Of a DNA stretch of 37,070 nucleotides, positions 1 through 10,000 are shown in pieces. The translations under genes and the position numbers were made by a program. The first letter of the stretch is position 1; each line of letters starts with the position of its first letter. The stretch is from Lachnospiraceae bacterium. GTDB lineage: Bacteria; Bacillota; Clostridia; Lachnospirales; Lachnospiraceae. The notes below the pieces were generated by a model. The model saw only the letters and a list, made by a program, of their open reading frames with translations, did no database searches and was not told the origin of the DNA. The stretch spans positions 1-37,070 of the forward strand of contig JALEWA010000022.1 in the NCBI GenBank assembly GCA_022788085.1. The letters are read 5' to 3'.

Positions 1-437
1 CTGTCACTTTCTGAGCAATTCTCTATGACCGTATGAATCGTTTTGCTTTCATATAAATCACCAAGACGATAGCTTAATACCTTATTCTTCTCCTGAAGTG
101 GTATGAACTCAGCCTCCATCAGCAGATTATAGATATCATCCGCAATGTAGTCTTCCTCCATAAGTCTTGCAAGGACATATCGGTAACCACTGGCTCGCAG
201 TTCACTTTCCATATATTCCAGAAGAGAAGCTGCCACATACTGTTCGCGCCATTCTTCTTCCACATAAATATAGGTAAGTTCAATATATTCCGGATAATTC
301 ACTCTTTCCGAATAAACAGCAAATGCCACAAGCATATCCTCTTCTACGGCGCCTACCGCCAGAGAGTTTTCCTTTTGCATATAGCTGCTCCATGGCATAC
401 CCTCTTCTTTTTCCAATAGTATATATTCCACTCTCAT
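1..437 (-). CDS. GNAT-family N-acetyltransferase, 3' end cut by window edge
   Basis: About 145 residues are visible, starting at an ATG at 437 that is preceded by GAGGGGGAA. The stop lies outside the window. The protein begins MRVEYILLEKEEG and has the GNAT layout: a strand with LAVGAVEEDMLVAFAVYS, then YIELTYIYVEEEWREQYVAASLL, which matches the beta4-alpha3 acetyl-CoA region where a new arrival usually carries a Q/RxxGxG/A loop (here R-EQYVAA, a loose version), then LEYMESELRASGYRYVLARL. GNAT enzymes move an acetyl group from acetyl-CoA to an amine; the substrate cannot be read from sequence. It begins 14 bp after the AAA+ gene stop, so it is probably the next gene of the CIS operon. It could modify a CIS component or simply be a co-transcribed neighbour. 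Confidence 0.6.
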   Translation of the reverse strand, partial: MRVEYILLEKEEGMPWSSYMQKENSLAVGAVEEDMLVAFAVYSERVNYPEYIELTYIYVEEEWREQYVAASLLEYMESELRASGYRYVLARLMEEDYIADDIYNLLMEAEFIPLQEKNKVLSYRLGDLYESKTIHTVIENCSESD

Positions 438-451
438 TCCCCCTCGCCTTT

Positions 452-2803
452 TTAATCATCGTCACTCTCTTTTCGAAGTCCTACAAGATGTGCATAGGGT
501 TCAAAATCTGCTCTGGTAAATACCTTACCGGTCTTTACGAACTCATATTTGATAGCCTGCAGGTAATGCTTCATGCCTACCTTCTTCCCGTCTCCGTCTG
601 CTGCCGCAAGGAATGCCGCATTCAGGATACAGTTCTTGATATTACCACCAACAAACTCGAATCTCTCTGCCAGGAAACGGATATCCACATCATCATCAAG
701 AGGCGTTCCCTTAGGTATCGTTGTTCTCCATAGCATTTCTCTGGTATCAGGATCCGGGAACTGGAATTCGACAATATATTTCATACGTCTGAAGAATGCC
801 GGATCGATATTGTGCTTATAGTTCGTTGCCAGTACGGATACACCGTCGTATGCTTCTACCTCCTGAAGCAGAAGCGCTGTCTTATTATTATTCGATGCCT
901 GATTGCTGCCTCCATCATCCGAACGCTTTGCAAACAGGGTATCACATTCATCGAAGAACAGTACGACATTACATTTCTTCGCTTCCCTGAATATCATGGA
1001 AATAGATTTCTCTGTTTCACCAACGTATTTATCAATAACCTTGGAAAGGTCAACACGGTAAAGCTCAAGGTTCAGCTCATGGGCAATAACCTGGGCACAC
1101 ATGGATTTACCGGTACCGGGAGCTCCGAACAGAAGTACGGACAGCCCTCGTCCATAAGGGTATTTCTTCGTGTAATTCCAATTCTCATAGACCTGCTTCT
1201 TGAAGTTCATCTGGTCAATCGCATGCTGCAGAGTCTCACGCTGTGTCGGATTCATAACGATATCTTCAAAGCCGAAGTTCGCCTTTACCTTCGTTGCCTT
1301 CTGTGTCAGCTCGGAACTCATCTGGTTGTTACAGCCCTCGAAGAGCTTGGCTCTTGATATCTGTATCTCATGGTTCATAATTGCAAAACTTTTTGCCTGA
1401 TAAAGTGCGGAGCTTATTTTTCCCGGTGTAAAGAGGAACTTCGTTGCCACTTCCAGAAGGTCTACATCATCCGCAAGGGAGTAATTCCTGGCAAAATATC
1501 TCCAGCAGTTCTCTCTTTCCTGTGTATTTGGAGTCAGAAGCTCAAGCTCTGTAAAGTCCTTATCCGTAACACTCTTTAATGGGAGCTTGTCCCTGCTCAT
1601 CATGAAAATAAGTATGTCATGCTCCTGAAGCTTATTAATTGCAAGATCCATGTACCCAATATATTTTTCCTTCTCATCTTCTCTGTAATTAAGTTCATTC
1701 AGGCAACAACATGCATCCGTGAAGATACATTCCCTGTTCACTGCCCACAGAGCCTTTTCCACAAAGGAGAAGTCATATGCGAACAATTTCTTACAGTTCA
1801 TGATGATGGCGTTGATTCCGTTCTTCTTACAAAAATGCTTAATGAAGAATTTCCTTCCGCTTCCTTCATCACCATACCAGCTAAAAATTCTTGTTCCCTG
1901 CTGATAAGATATCTCCATGGCTTCCAGCTGTGAATCATTTGCCATGATGGGATCCAGCTCCTTCTCATCTGTCAGCATACTAAAAAAGCGGCTGTAGTTC
2001 TCATCAAGGCGCATCGGTGTCCGCCCAAACAAGTAATCTATCAGTCGCTTGTCCGGTGCAAGCAGCGTGGAAAAAGGCATGTTTGAATTTACTCTTAAGT
2101 CCATAACGGGAAGCAGCTTTTCAAGGCATACAGACATCTCGCTGTATGCTGTCGTAATGGAATAGCTGTCGCCAAAATACATACGCCCTGCTGATTCCAC
2201 AGTAGGCGCAACCAGATTTCCGTTCTCATTGACTACCTGGAAAACGGAAGCATAGCTTGTCTGTGTCGATGATAAAATCGCTGCCGCAAGGGCAAACACG
2301 GAAAAATGACCTAATTCCAGCTTCTTACACAATTCATGGAAGGGAAGCTTTACCTTATCGGTATTGGTAACGGACAATCTGGCATCAATAAAGGAAAACA
2401 TATTCTCTACCGTCATGCCTGCTTTTTTCTGCTCTTCATCCGATTCCTCGTCCTCTTCCTCTAAATCACTGTCATTCTCATCCTCTTCATCAGAGCTAAA
2501 GTTATCAAGGATACTACGCAGTTCATCATCAAATGCCTCATCCAGCTCCTGTATTTCCTCTTCTTCACTATCTGTACCATGAAAGAACTTATAGATACTC
2601 TCGCTACAAAGCTCATGAGCAATCTCAATATCCGGATACATGACATTCTTATAATTCCCCTGTCCTGCGTCATATTTCCTCATAAGTCCTTCAATATAAT
2701 CGGAAAGCCTGTAATTTACACATGCAAATACATAGTCCATATACTCGTCATAGCTTTCAAAGGGCTTTGACATCAATGATTCACTAAATCGTTTTTCCCG
2801 CAT
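452..2803 (-). CDS. AAA+ ATPase of contractile injection system (Afp15/Pvc15-like)
   Basis: 783 aa, near the usual length for the Afp15 family. The C-terminal AAA+ module has Walker A GAPGTGKS (about residue 560), Walker B LFFDECDTLF (about 615) and a following RRMKYIVEFQFPDPDTR arginine-finger region. A second, degenerate P-loop-like stretch, GDEGSGRK (about 310), suggests an inactive first ATPase domain. Residues 78-128 are extremely acidic (runs of E/D/S). In eCIS operons this ATPase accompanies the baseplate genes; it is thought to help assembly or remodelling of the particle, but its exact job is not settled. The start ATG has AGAGGATAGG upstream; another Met at residue 11 is possible. 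It lies 20 bp after the ABC ATPase gene. The identity as the CIS ATPase is firm; the role is family knowledge. Confidence 0.9.
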   Translation of the reverse strand: MREKRFSESLMSKPFESYDEYMDYVFACVNYRLSDYIEGLMRKYDAGQGNYKNVMYPDIEIAHELCSESIYKFFHGTDSEEEEIQELDEAFDDELRSILDNFSSDEEDENDSDLEEEDEESDEEQKKAGMTVENMFSFIDARLSVTNTDKVKLPFHELCKKLELGHFSVFALAAAILSSTQTSYASVFQVVNENGNLVAPTVESAGRMYFGDSYSITTAYSEMSVCLEKLLPVMDLRVNSNMPFSTLLAPDKRLIDYLFGRTPMRLDENYSRFFSMLTDEKELDPIMANDSQLEAMEISYQQGTRIFSWYGDEGSGRKFFIKHFCKKNGINAIIMNCKKLFAYDFSFVEKALWAVNRECIFTDACCCLNELNYREDEKEKYIGYMDLAINKLQEHDILIFMMSRDKLPLKSVTDKDFTELELLTPNTQERENCWRYFARNYSLADDVDLLEVATKFLFTPGKISSALYQAKSFAIMNHEIQISRAKLFEGCNNQMSSELTQKATKVKANFGFEDIVMNPTQRETLQHAIDQMNFKKQVYENWNYTKKYPYGRGLSVLLFGAPGTGKSMCAQVIAHELNLELYRVDLSKVIDKYVGETEKSISMIFREAKKCNVVLFFDECDTLFAKRSDDGGSNQASNNNKTALLLQEVEAYDGVSVLATNYKHNIDPAFFRRMKYIVEFQFPDPDTREMLWRTTIPKGTPLDDDVDIRFLAERFEFVGGNIKNCILNAAFLAAADGDGKKVGMKHYLQAIKYEFVKTGKVFTRADFEPYAHLVGLRKESDDD

Positions 2804-2823
2804 ATCCTATCCTCTCCATTTTT

Positions 2824-3486
2824 TTACACCTGCTGCTGTATGCAGCTATCTAAATCAAACACCTTGCCCGGTATCCCTTCTATTGCCTCATTATCATGAG
2901 TTGCTATCAGCATGGTGATTCCTAACATATCATGAATCTGAACCAGAAGCTCCATAATGGCTCTTGAGCCTGCCGGATCCAGATTACCTGTTGGTTCATC
3001 AGCTAGAACCAGCATCGGATTTCCTACAAGAGCCCTTGCAATGGCAACTCTCTGTCTCTCTCCCCCTGATAACTCCCCCGGATATCTCTTAAAATAATCC
3101 TCTAAACCTACCATTCTCAGCGCATGCGCTACCTGAACCGTTACATTTCTGTTTGCGACCCCTGACACATATTTTGTCAACGCTACATTCTGAAATATAT
3201 CCATATCTTCAATCAATTTATAATCCTGAAAAATGAACCCGATATTTCTTCTGTAATAAGGAAGCTGCTTTCTGTCAATCTGTGCAAGATTCTTTCCATT
3301 CACATACACATTGCCCTCATCTGCTTTAAGTTCTCCCAAAAGAAGCCTTAAGAGAGTTGTTTTTCCACACCCGCTTTTTCCTTTCAGAAAGCACAATTCT
3401 CCAGGCTTCATATAGAAATCCAAATCTTTTATTGCTACTGTGTCTGTATCATGAAAGATCTTGGTTACCCGTTCTAATCTGACCAT
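2824..3486 (-). CDS. FtsE-like ABC transporter ATP-binding protein, no permease in operon
   Basis: 220 aa, a full ABC nucleotide-binding domain: Walker A GKSGCGKTTLL (about residue 37), Q-loop IGFIFQDYKLIEDM, signature LSGGERQRVAIARAL (about 140), Walker B LVLADEPTGNLD, and H-loop IATHD. The Q-loop and overall spacing match the FtsE/LolD/MacB subgroup and are closest to FtsE in wording. It has no membrane segment and no FtsX-like or other permease is encoded anywhere in the window. It starts 2 bp after the STAS gene stop, so translation is probably coupled. FtsE works with FtsX to control peptidoglycan hydrolases at the membrane. By analogy (inference) this protein may energise one of the operon's membrane proteins or a wall-opening step. 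It may also use a permease encoded elsewhere. Confidence 0.85.
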   Translation of the reverse strand: MVRLERVTKIFHDTDTVAIKDLDFYMKPGELCFLKGKSGCGKTTLLRLLLGELKADEGNVYVNGKNLAQIDRKQLPYYRRNIGFIFQDYKLIEDMDIFQNVALTKYVSGVANRNVTVQVAHALRMVGLEDYFKRYPGELSGGERQRVAIARALVGNPMLVLADEPTGNLDPAGSRAIMELLVQIHDMLGITMLIATHDNEAIEGIPGKVFDLDSCIQQQV

Positions 3487-3488
3487 GG

Positions 3489-3788
3489 CTACTCAATCTT
3501 CAGAATGGAATCAAAGCCCGACATGGTTATTACATCCTTGACCGTATCCTGAAGATTCGTCAGCTTCATGGTTCCTCCCTTAGAAGCAGCCGTCTTATGA
3601 CCAATCAATAATGCCCTTAAGCCTGCACTGGATATGTATGGCACATTTAAGAAATCCAGTACAATATTTTTATCTCTCTGAAATGCGTTGAGTATAGCCT
3701 GCTGTAGTTGGGGACTTGTATTGGCATCCACTCTTCCTTCTATGATAACACGGGTATAGGTTCCACAACCTGTTACTACTACGTTCAT
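3489..3788 (-). CDS. STAS-domain protein (anti-sigma-factor-antagonist type)
   Basis: 99 aa from the ATG at 3788; a GTG at 3812 in frame would give 107 aa, but AAGG eight bases before the ATG favours the shorter form. The whole protein is one STAS domain: beta-rich start with VTGCGTYTRVIIEGRVDANT, the strand IVLDFLNVPYISSAG, and LRALLIGHKTAASKGGTMKLTN. The conserved phospho-acceptor position of SpoIIAA/RsbV corresponds to Ser53/54 in YISSAGLR, so regulation by a Ser kinase is possible. No RsbW-type kinase or PP2C phosphatase is visible in the window, although a HATPase-only protein is encoded at the operon start. It sits between the baseplate gene for tail protein I and the FtsE-like gene. 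Its partner is unknown. Confidence 0.85.
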   Translation of the reverse strand: MNVVVTGCGTYTRVIIEGRVDANTSPQLQQAILNAFQRDKNIVLDFLNVPYISSAGLRALLIGHKTAASKGGTMKLTNLQDTVKDVITMSGFDSILKIE

Positions 3789-3796
3789 TCTAATTA

Positions 3797-3800
3797 CCTT
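3797..3800 (-). promoter_or_regulatory. Ribosome binding site deciding the STAS start
   Basis: On the minus strand AAGG lies eight bases before the ATG at 3788. The upstream in-frame GTG at 3812 has no comparable site at the right distance. Confidence 0.5.
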
Positions 3801-3815
3801 GCCCTTCCGCACGTA

Positions 3816-4886
3816 TTATTGAATCACAACAGTTCCATCCATAAGCTGTTCTTCATCTAAATCTGCAACGGAGCTTGTAAATACACACGCATTACGATCA
3901 AGATAGTTGTAGCTGTCAAGTACTCCTGTATTCTCAAGGAATACAACAGCGATTCTGCACCTTACCGGCTTGAACTGTTCCAGCAGATGTAACAGCTGAC
4001 GTCTTGTCGTCAGCTCCACCTTCGATTCAATCAACAAAGTTACATCATATGGATTGTCTCCATATAAATTATTATACACCTCTGTCTCTGAATACCTCAA
4101 GTACCTGCTCATCATACTTCGTTCAAGGATAATAGGTTTCTCACCAATGAAGAGTTCACAAAGCCTGTCAATGCACTGCCTCGTTCCCTTATTTGCCATA
4201 AGCCATGCTACATCTTTCAGAAGTGAACGCATAACAGCTTCACTGACATATCCCCCGGCAACATCCACACCAAACCATTTCAGATACATTTCCAGAAGCT
4301 GTACCGGCATCCTGTCAGGCTCCAGTAAATCCTCCATATGATCGATATTATTCTGAAAGTCATTATATATACTTGAAAAAATCGAAAGATAACGATGCAT
4401 AAAGCTGTTCTTCTCACGATAAACTTCCGGGAACAGTCTCATGAAATTATCTCCCGGTGCCTGAACGACCATGTTTGAAACCTTAACACCTTCACCAATA
4501 ATCTCTATGGCAATCCACAGATATCTTCCTTCGATTTCGTAAAGAAGTGCATCCTTTTTATTGATGAAGCGAAGGCATCTGTTCGCTGCAAGGAATCTGA
4601 TTTTCTCACGGAAACCTTTCTCGCTATCCATCATAATTTCTCTGCCAAGCGGTTCATTCATTGCACACAGATATAGATAAAACACGGTATCCTCAGGCAA
4701 TTCCATATCAAAGGATATTCGTCCCCAGGAGCAGTCAGCCACCCCACTGTCCAGGAGCGGCAGTATCATATAATGCATCCCTGTGTTTTCACTGCATTTT
4801 ATTCCATTTTCTCCATCCGGCTCTATTCCATAATAGAATGTCTTATCCAGTCTGTTTCTGCCAATCGTAAATTGTATTCCAGCCAT
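3816..4886 (-). CDS. Baseplate protein, phage tail protein I-like
   Basis: 356 aa. The central region (about 150-260) reads RLFPEVYREKNSFMHRYLSI, then DLLEPDRMPVQLLEMYLKWF, then LMANKGTRQCIDRLCELF, which is the pattern of the phage tail protein I family used in eCIS clusters (TIGR02242-type domain). In phage P2, gpI is a baseplate wedge-tip protein linking to the fibres. The N-terminal third is beta-rich and is typical of the CIS versions. It directly follows the two baseplate-J proteins, the conserved wedge gene order. It likely closes the wedge and could provide a fibre attachment point, but no fibre gene follows. The start ATG has AAAGGGG upstream at a somewhat long distance. Confidence 0.85.
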   Translation of the reverse strand: MAGIQFTIGRNRLDKTFYYGIEPDGENGIKCSENTGMHYMILPLLDSGVADCSWGRISFDMELPEDTVFYLYLCAMNEPLGREIMMDSEKGFREKIRFLAANRCLRFINKKDALLYEIEGRYLWIAIEIIGEGVKVSNMVVQAPGDNFMRLFPEVYREKNSFMHRYLSIFSSIYNDFQNNIDHMEDLLEPDRMPVQLLEMYLKWFGVDVAGGYVSEAVMRSLLKDVAWLMANKGTRQCIDRLCELFIGEKPIILERSMMSRYLRYSETEVYNNLYGDNPYDVTLLIESKVELTTRRQLLHLLEQFKPVRCRIAVVFLENTGVLDSYNYLDRNACVFTSSVADLDEEQLMDGTVVIQ

Positions 4887-4921
4887 AGTAACAGCCAGCC
4901 CCTTTCTCTTTCTACCGTTTT

Positions 4922-7033
4922 CTATACATTTGTTGCTGTCAGCACCTCAATCGTAATTCTGCCGGGATAGAACAAACAGTTCTTTGCCGGATACAGGTCT
5001 GCTCCTTCTGTCGATACATACTCTGCTTTAGCCGGCTCAATGTTCAGCTCATATACATAGGACACACATTCCAATGTATCCAATGCATGAAATACCTTAT
5101 CAAATCGAAGAGGTTCCCCAAAATTCCGGGTTCCGTGTATATAATCCAGTTCCCTGACTACTGTTTCATGTATGATCAGATCACAATTCTTAAGATGTGG
5201 CTTTACATAAACCTTTCCACTTACATTTACGGGTACATATACCGGCTGTAAGATTCTGATTGATGTTGACAGCAGTCTCTTTCGTTCCAAATATCTGTCT
5301 AATATTCTCAGATAGACATCGCTCATCTTAGGGAACTCCTGTTCAAGCTTTGGCATCACTGCAACCTGTACCTCATTTCTGTCATCATCCCTCCATGCTC
5401 GGGCCTTACCAATGCATAGCCCCGGAGTGTTCTTTACGAGCTTTTCATAATCCTCCTCTATGACTGCCGTCTGCGGTGTATTCATTTCAGAAATGAATCT
5501 TCGTCTGACCTGCTCTAAGGTTTCCTGATAACTTCCTCCAACACCTTTCGTTGGATTGGAAAAGGTTATGCTCTCATCAATCTCAGCGCTGATAAAGGTA
5601 TTTCCTTTCCTTACATTACCATCCTCGCCTGCTACCACTGCCACGGAACCGATAAACAGGGAGGCTCCGACATAATCACCTGCATCATGAATGACAATCT
5701 TACCTTCATTCTCATAAAGGTAATAGGACATCTTTTTCTCATCCATTTTATTAGGCTTCAGGAAATCATAAAGGTAACCGCCTTCTCCATCCTCCCTGCG
5801 GGCAATCACACAGAAGGTCTCTGTTACAACATGTCCTACAGGAAGCTTAATCTCCTGATTATCATAACCATATACATCACCAAGATAGTATTTTCTCATC
5901 ATCTCTTCATTATAGATTACGATTTTCACCGGATTCTTTATATTTGCCGGGGCATAGCCAAAAGCATCCTTATCAAAAGAAAATTCCGCTTTGCCATGTC
6001 CTGTTTTTCTTTTTCTGTAATATCTTCCCACGGGAAGTTCTGTATAGACATCATCCACACACTCCTCATACTTGCGATAGGAGCTTCCCTTCTGTTCTTT
6101 TGCAAATACACTGATATAGCCGTCCTCCAGCATATTGCATTTCATACAGATTTCTGTGCTTCTCTGAAAGCTGTGTGTAATGGCTAATGTTTCCTTCTGT
6201 ACTACCTGAAAGAGGAATCCTGACACATGCTTTAAGGCCGGTGCAACATCATACTCTGAATGAACCAGAGTAGCTCTCCATACATAGCCCTTAATCCCAT
6301 CCTGCTCATACAAAGCTGCCGGAGCGGATGGCTGTGTAAATACAAGCTCTCCATCCATTAAAAATCCAACGGTACCATCCTCTACCTCCATTTCAATGAA
6401 TCCGCTTTCACAGTAACACTCCCATTTCAGCTGTGCAAATACCCCGATCTGTTCTTCATGAAAAGGATTTCGCCCATAATCACTTGCCACATCAATATGT
6501 ATGATTCCCTGTTCTCCCGGCTTAAGCGGTTTATCCATAACAATATAAAGCTGGGAGCCTGCCTGTGGTTTCTTTCCGAATATTCTTGCAAGCATGGAAA
6601 TATTCCTGTCAAGAACATAACTCAAATCCTTTGAATGCTCACCTGTACGATTGAAAATACCTGTGATATGGCTGTCTACGACCTCAATCGGGCGATTTGT
6701 TTCAAAGCACATATCCCCGACCATGAATCTTTGGTCAGCCAATATAAAAAAACGTTCCAAAACATGTTCCGGCTCCAGATATACCCTTGCTCCTTTTCCT
6801 TTCCTTGGTGTATATCCAAGGAGCTTCAGGATCTTTGCCTTCACATCATCCGTAACCTCATCCATTCTGTTCTGTTGAATAATCTGGGCTCCGGAAAGAT
6901 TCTCCAATATTGTGATACCGGGATCGGACGGATTATAATTTGTCCACTCGTCGGTATAGATCGGTATCTTACTTATATTTTCATCCATGAGCTCTGCATA
7001 TGTTTTTTGTGGCATTATTTTCGGACTTAACAT
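4922..7033 (-). CDS. Baseplate wedge protein, baseplate J-like (second, 703 aa)
   Basis: 703 aa. The N-terminus contains YNPSDPGITILENLSG, the hallmark of the 'putative baseplate assembly protein' branch of the baseplate-J family, followed by KILKLLGYTPRKGKGARVYL. The C-terminal half holds the J-type segment with RRRFISEMNTPQTAVIEEDYEKLV and a ferredoxin-like end with VPVNVSGKVYVKPH. It corresponds to the second wedge subunit (gp7/Afp12-like) that pairs with the longer J protein encoded just upstream. Wedge proteins surround the hub and trigger sheath contraction. Start at 7033 is chosen over Met at 7015 because it keeps the conserved N-terminus; the ribosome site (AAAGG or GGTAAG) is ambiguous. 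Confidence 0.9.
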   Translation of the reverse strand: MLSPKIMPQKTYAELMDENISKIPIYTDEWTNYNPSDPGITILENLSGAQIIQQNRMDEVTDDVKAKILKLLGYTPRKGKGARVYLEPEHVLERFFILADQRFMVGDMCFETNRPIEVVDSHITGIFNRTGEHSKDLSYVLDRNISMLARIFGKKPQAGSQLYIVMDKPLKPGEQGIIHIDVASDYGRNPFHEEQIGVFAQLKWECYCESGFIEMEVEDGTVGFLMDGELVFTQPSAPAALYEQDGIKGYVWRATLVHSEYDVAPALKHVSGFLFQVVQKETLAITHSFQRSTEICMKCNMLEDGYISVFAKEQKGSSYRKYEECVDDVYTELPVGRYYRKRKTGHGKAEFSFDKDAFGYAPANIKNPVKIVIYNEEMMRKYYLGDVYGYDNQEIKLPVGHVVTETFCVIARREDGEGGYLYDFLKPNKMDEKKMSYYLYENEGKIVIHDAGDYVGASLFIGSVAVVAGEDGNVRKGNTFISAEIDESITFSNPTKGVGGSYQETLEQVRRRFISEMNTPQTAVIEEDYEKLVKNTPGLCIGKARAWRDDDRNEVQVAVMPKLEQEFPKMSDVYLRILDRYLERKRLLSTSIRILQPVYVPVNVSGKVYVKPHLKNCDLIIHETVVRELDYIHGTRNFGEPLRFDKVFHALDTLECVSYVYELNIEPAKAEYVSTEGADLYPAKNCLFYPGRITIEVLTATNV

Positions 7034-7063
7034 ATTCTTACCAAACCTTTCCTTTCCTGCCGC

Positions 7064-10000
7064 TTACAGGAAGTGTATCTTGTGTTCCCCATTCATTACC
7101 AATACATAAGGATTCCCCTGCAGTGCAGCCAAATCTGCTTCATGCGTACCATTTTCGTCTTCATACATAGCTGAAAACATCACTTTCTCGATCAGAGCAC
7201 TGCCCTTTTCTATATTCAGCTGCATTCCTATCTGCTTTGCACTGACCATTCTTCCAATATCCCAGAATTCATTGCTTACAGGATCCAGATATTCTTCCAG
7301 AACATTGATAAAATGCTGTTGCATATCAAAGCTGTCATCTGATTCTATCAGTCTTACCCAAAGCTGGGCTGATACTTTGACGAACAAGGGCTGTACCACG
7401 TCCAGATACCGCTCATCCACGGATAACTCGCACTTTGTCAGGAGATGGTCTCTAATTCTGTTCTTCATCTTTAAGAAGGAATTATCACCATCCTTAAAAT
7501 CATTCATCAACAGTACAATTGAAATTGCCCCCGGCACATTTGTTCCATCCTTACGTATATTGACAATTGCCTTTGCCTGACTGATACAGTTTGAGAAATT
7601 AAGTACCTCTCTCTCATAATCCATGGTAGAGATAAGACGGTTCTTACTTCCAAGCTGTGTGGCGCCTCGTCTTAACGCTTCGTCCAATGTTTCCATGTCC
7701 GTTCCACCAAATGCCGGCATCGGATTATAGATATCGTTAACGAACATGATATTTCCCAACGGAGCATTGATAGCTCCTGCTTCTACATTTGCCAGGCTTC
7801 CTTCACATCTGCGTACAACTATCTTAAAAGCGATTCCCCTGGTATTCTTAGGAATCCTTACATGTACCCCATCACCAAAGGATATCGTGTTATTCTGTCT
7901 GTCAATCATATAATGTCTGTCAGAGGCACAGGAATTGTCAAAATTATCGACTTCCTCCCACTTTATGTAGAACTCCTGTATCGCGCCTCCCAGGCTATAT
8001 TCCGCTCTTGTCACGGCAGGCTGCTCACCAAGCATGCTGCGCATTTCACTCTCTGTGAAGTTATCCATCTCATTTACCCATACATCTGCATCCAGAATAT
8101 TATCTGTATTCAGGGCAAAGGTCATATTCGGTCCAAACCAGTCGATGTAATAATCCTGCTCGTTCAGGGTATCTATGTTATTGACTTCTACCGCATTCAC
8201 CCGTATGCTCTTAATCATCGGACTCTTATTCGGTTCCAGCTCAATCTCCTGCTTCTCATCCGTGATTCTGATCCAATAAGCTTCTTCTCCTTCCATGACT
8301 CTCTTAGCCATATCTGTCGGCGGTATGAATACAATGGTGCCGGAATGCTCCAGCCCATTTGTGTTGTCAATCAGCTTAAGCCTTGAAAATCCCTCTCTTG
8401 TTGAGTAATAATACCTGATATTTCTTCCTGAATATCCCTCTACTTCCTCCACATCTATCAGGATACTGACAGGTCCGTCTTCCATTCTTCTATCAAACCC
8501 AAGATATAGAGAAGTAGTATTATATGGGTTTCTGAAGAATACCGGTGTATATGGATTTTCTGCCAGCGTAGCTGTCATATCCCTTTTTCTGCTACCCTGG
8601 AAACAGATCAGCTTCTGCGGTGTATCCAAATGATGCTCGTAGGAGTATGACACCGTCAAGTTCCGAATAACCGGATAGTTATGAACCGCCGGCTGATAAT
8701 AACAGTTATCTGCCTTAAGAAGCCTGAATCTAAGCCAATGTCCTTCGCTGCTTCCCTCCTCCACACTCTTCCAGTCCTTCGGACATTCGAATTCTATCTC
8801 ACATTTTCCGCCCTTTGCATTCTGGAAAAGCTGACTTACAGGTGCTGTCGTGTTGAGGCGCTTCCAACCAATACCATTGTAGTATTCAATAATAATCTCA
8901 TCTGCATATACTTCTGCCGGAGCACCATAAATGTCTCTTCTTGGTTTCCTCTTAATAACCTTGAGCTGTTCTTCCTCTTCATATCTTGGAATTGACACCA
9001 TTTTCGTACCAAACTCCAGATAAAATTGAACTGTAATATATGCCCCCGGTTTCGTGAAATATTCTTCATGATTCATATAAAGCTCTGAGTACATGCTCAT
9101 AACTTCGCCAAACGGTTTAAAATGGTCTGTCTCAAGCTCACTGTTACCGTCCCACACATTCTGTAACGCTTCCGGCTTTCCTTCAGAAGAAAAGCCAATT
9201 TTTGATACCATAACTGTTTTCGTGATTGGCACCGTTGGTTCTATCAGTAATATGGAATACTCTGTTCCATTCTGCGTGAGCTTGCCACATTCCTGCTGCT
9301 TTCTGAATACAATACGTTCCTTACTTTCTCTTGTAATATCTGTTATCGGAATAAAGCTGCCCTGTCCAAAATATTTTAATTCATAGCTTCCTGAAACAAT
9401 ACCATCAATAATTTCTTCCCCACCCTTAAGTTCCATCACAATGTCATTGTCCTGCACATCAAACAGGTGGGAATGGTACAGAAGCATTCCATGAAGTCCG
9501 TAATCAGGCTGATCAAAATCAAACAGGCGAAACGGGAATCCCTGTTCCTGTTCCTCTTCCTGCTCCTCCTTTACCATTCCTTCCAAAAGTTCCTGCAGGT
9601 TTGTAAAGAACTCATTCATTCCCTTTGATATTTCTTCAGCCAGAGTTGGTTCTTTCTCGATATCCGCAGACCTGCTGCTTTCCTCCGCTTCTGCGGAAGC
9701 ATTTTCCATTATCTGCGTTTTCGGGACTTCTTCCTCTTCTTCCTCATCCGTTTTTACTACAATGCTATCAGGCTCAATATAAGAAGGCTGTTGGAAATCT
9801 CCTGTAACAGGATATAAATTTCCTGTCATTCCCGATGTCATGAATACTGTCTTAAGCTGTGAGTTTGTAAGATATACGGTATTTGCCGTTTCAAAGATAA
9901 TCTCCTGTTCTCCACCGTTATCTGCCAGAAGCTTTATTCCTTTCGGAAGCTTCACACCCGGTACCGTATTATCAACAAGATCCATAAGCACTATACTATG

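Noticed and set aside
2364-2582. A plus-strand frame coding for a serine-rich protein.
   Set aside because: It is the antisense of the acidic GAA/GAT-rich segment of the AAA+ gene.
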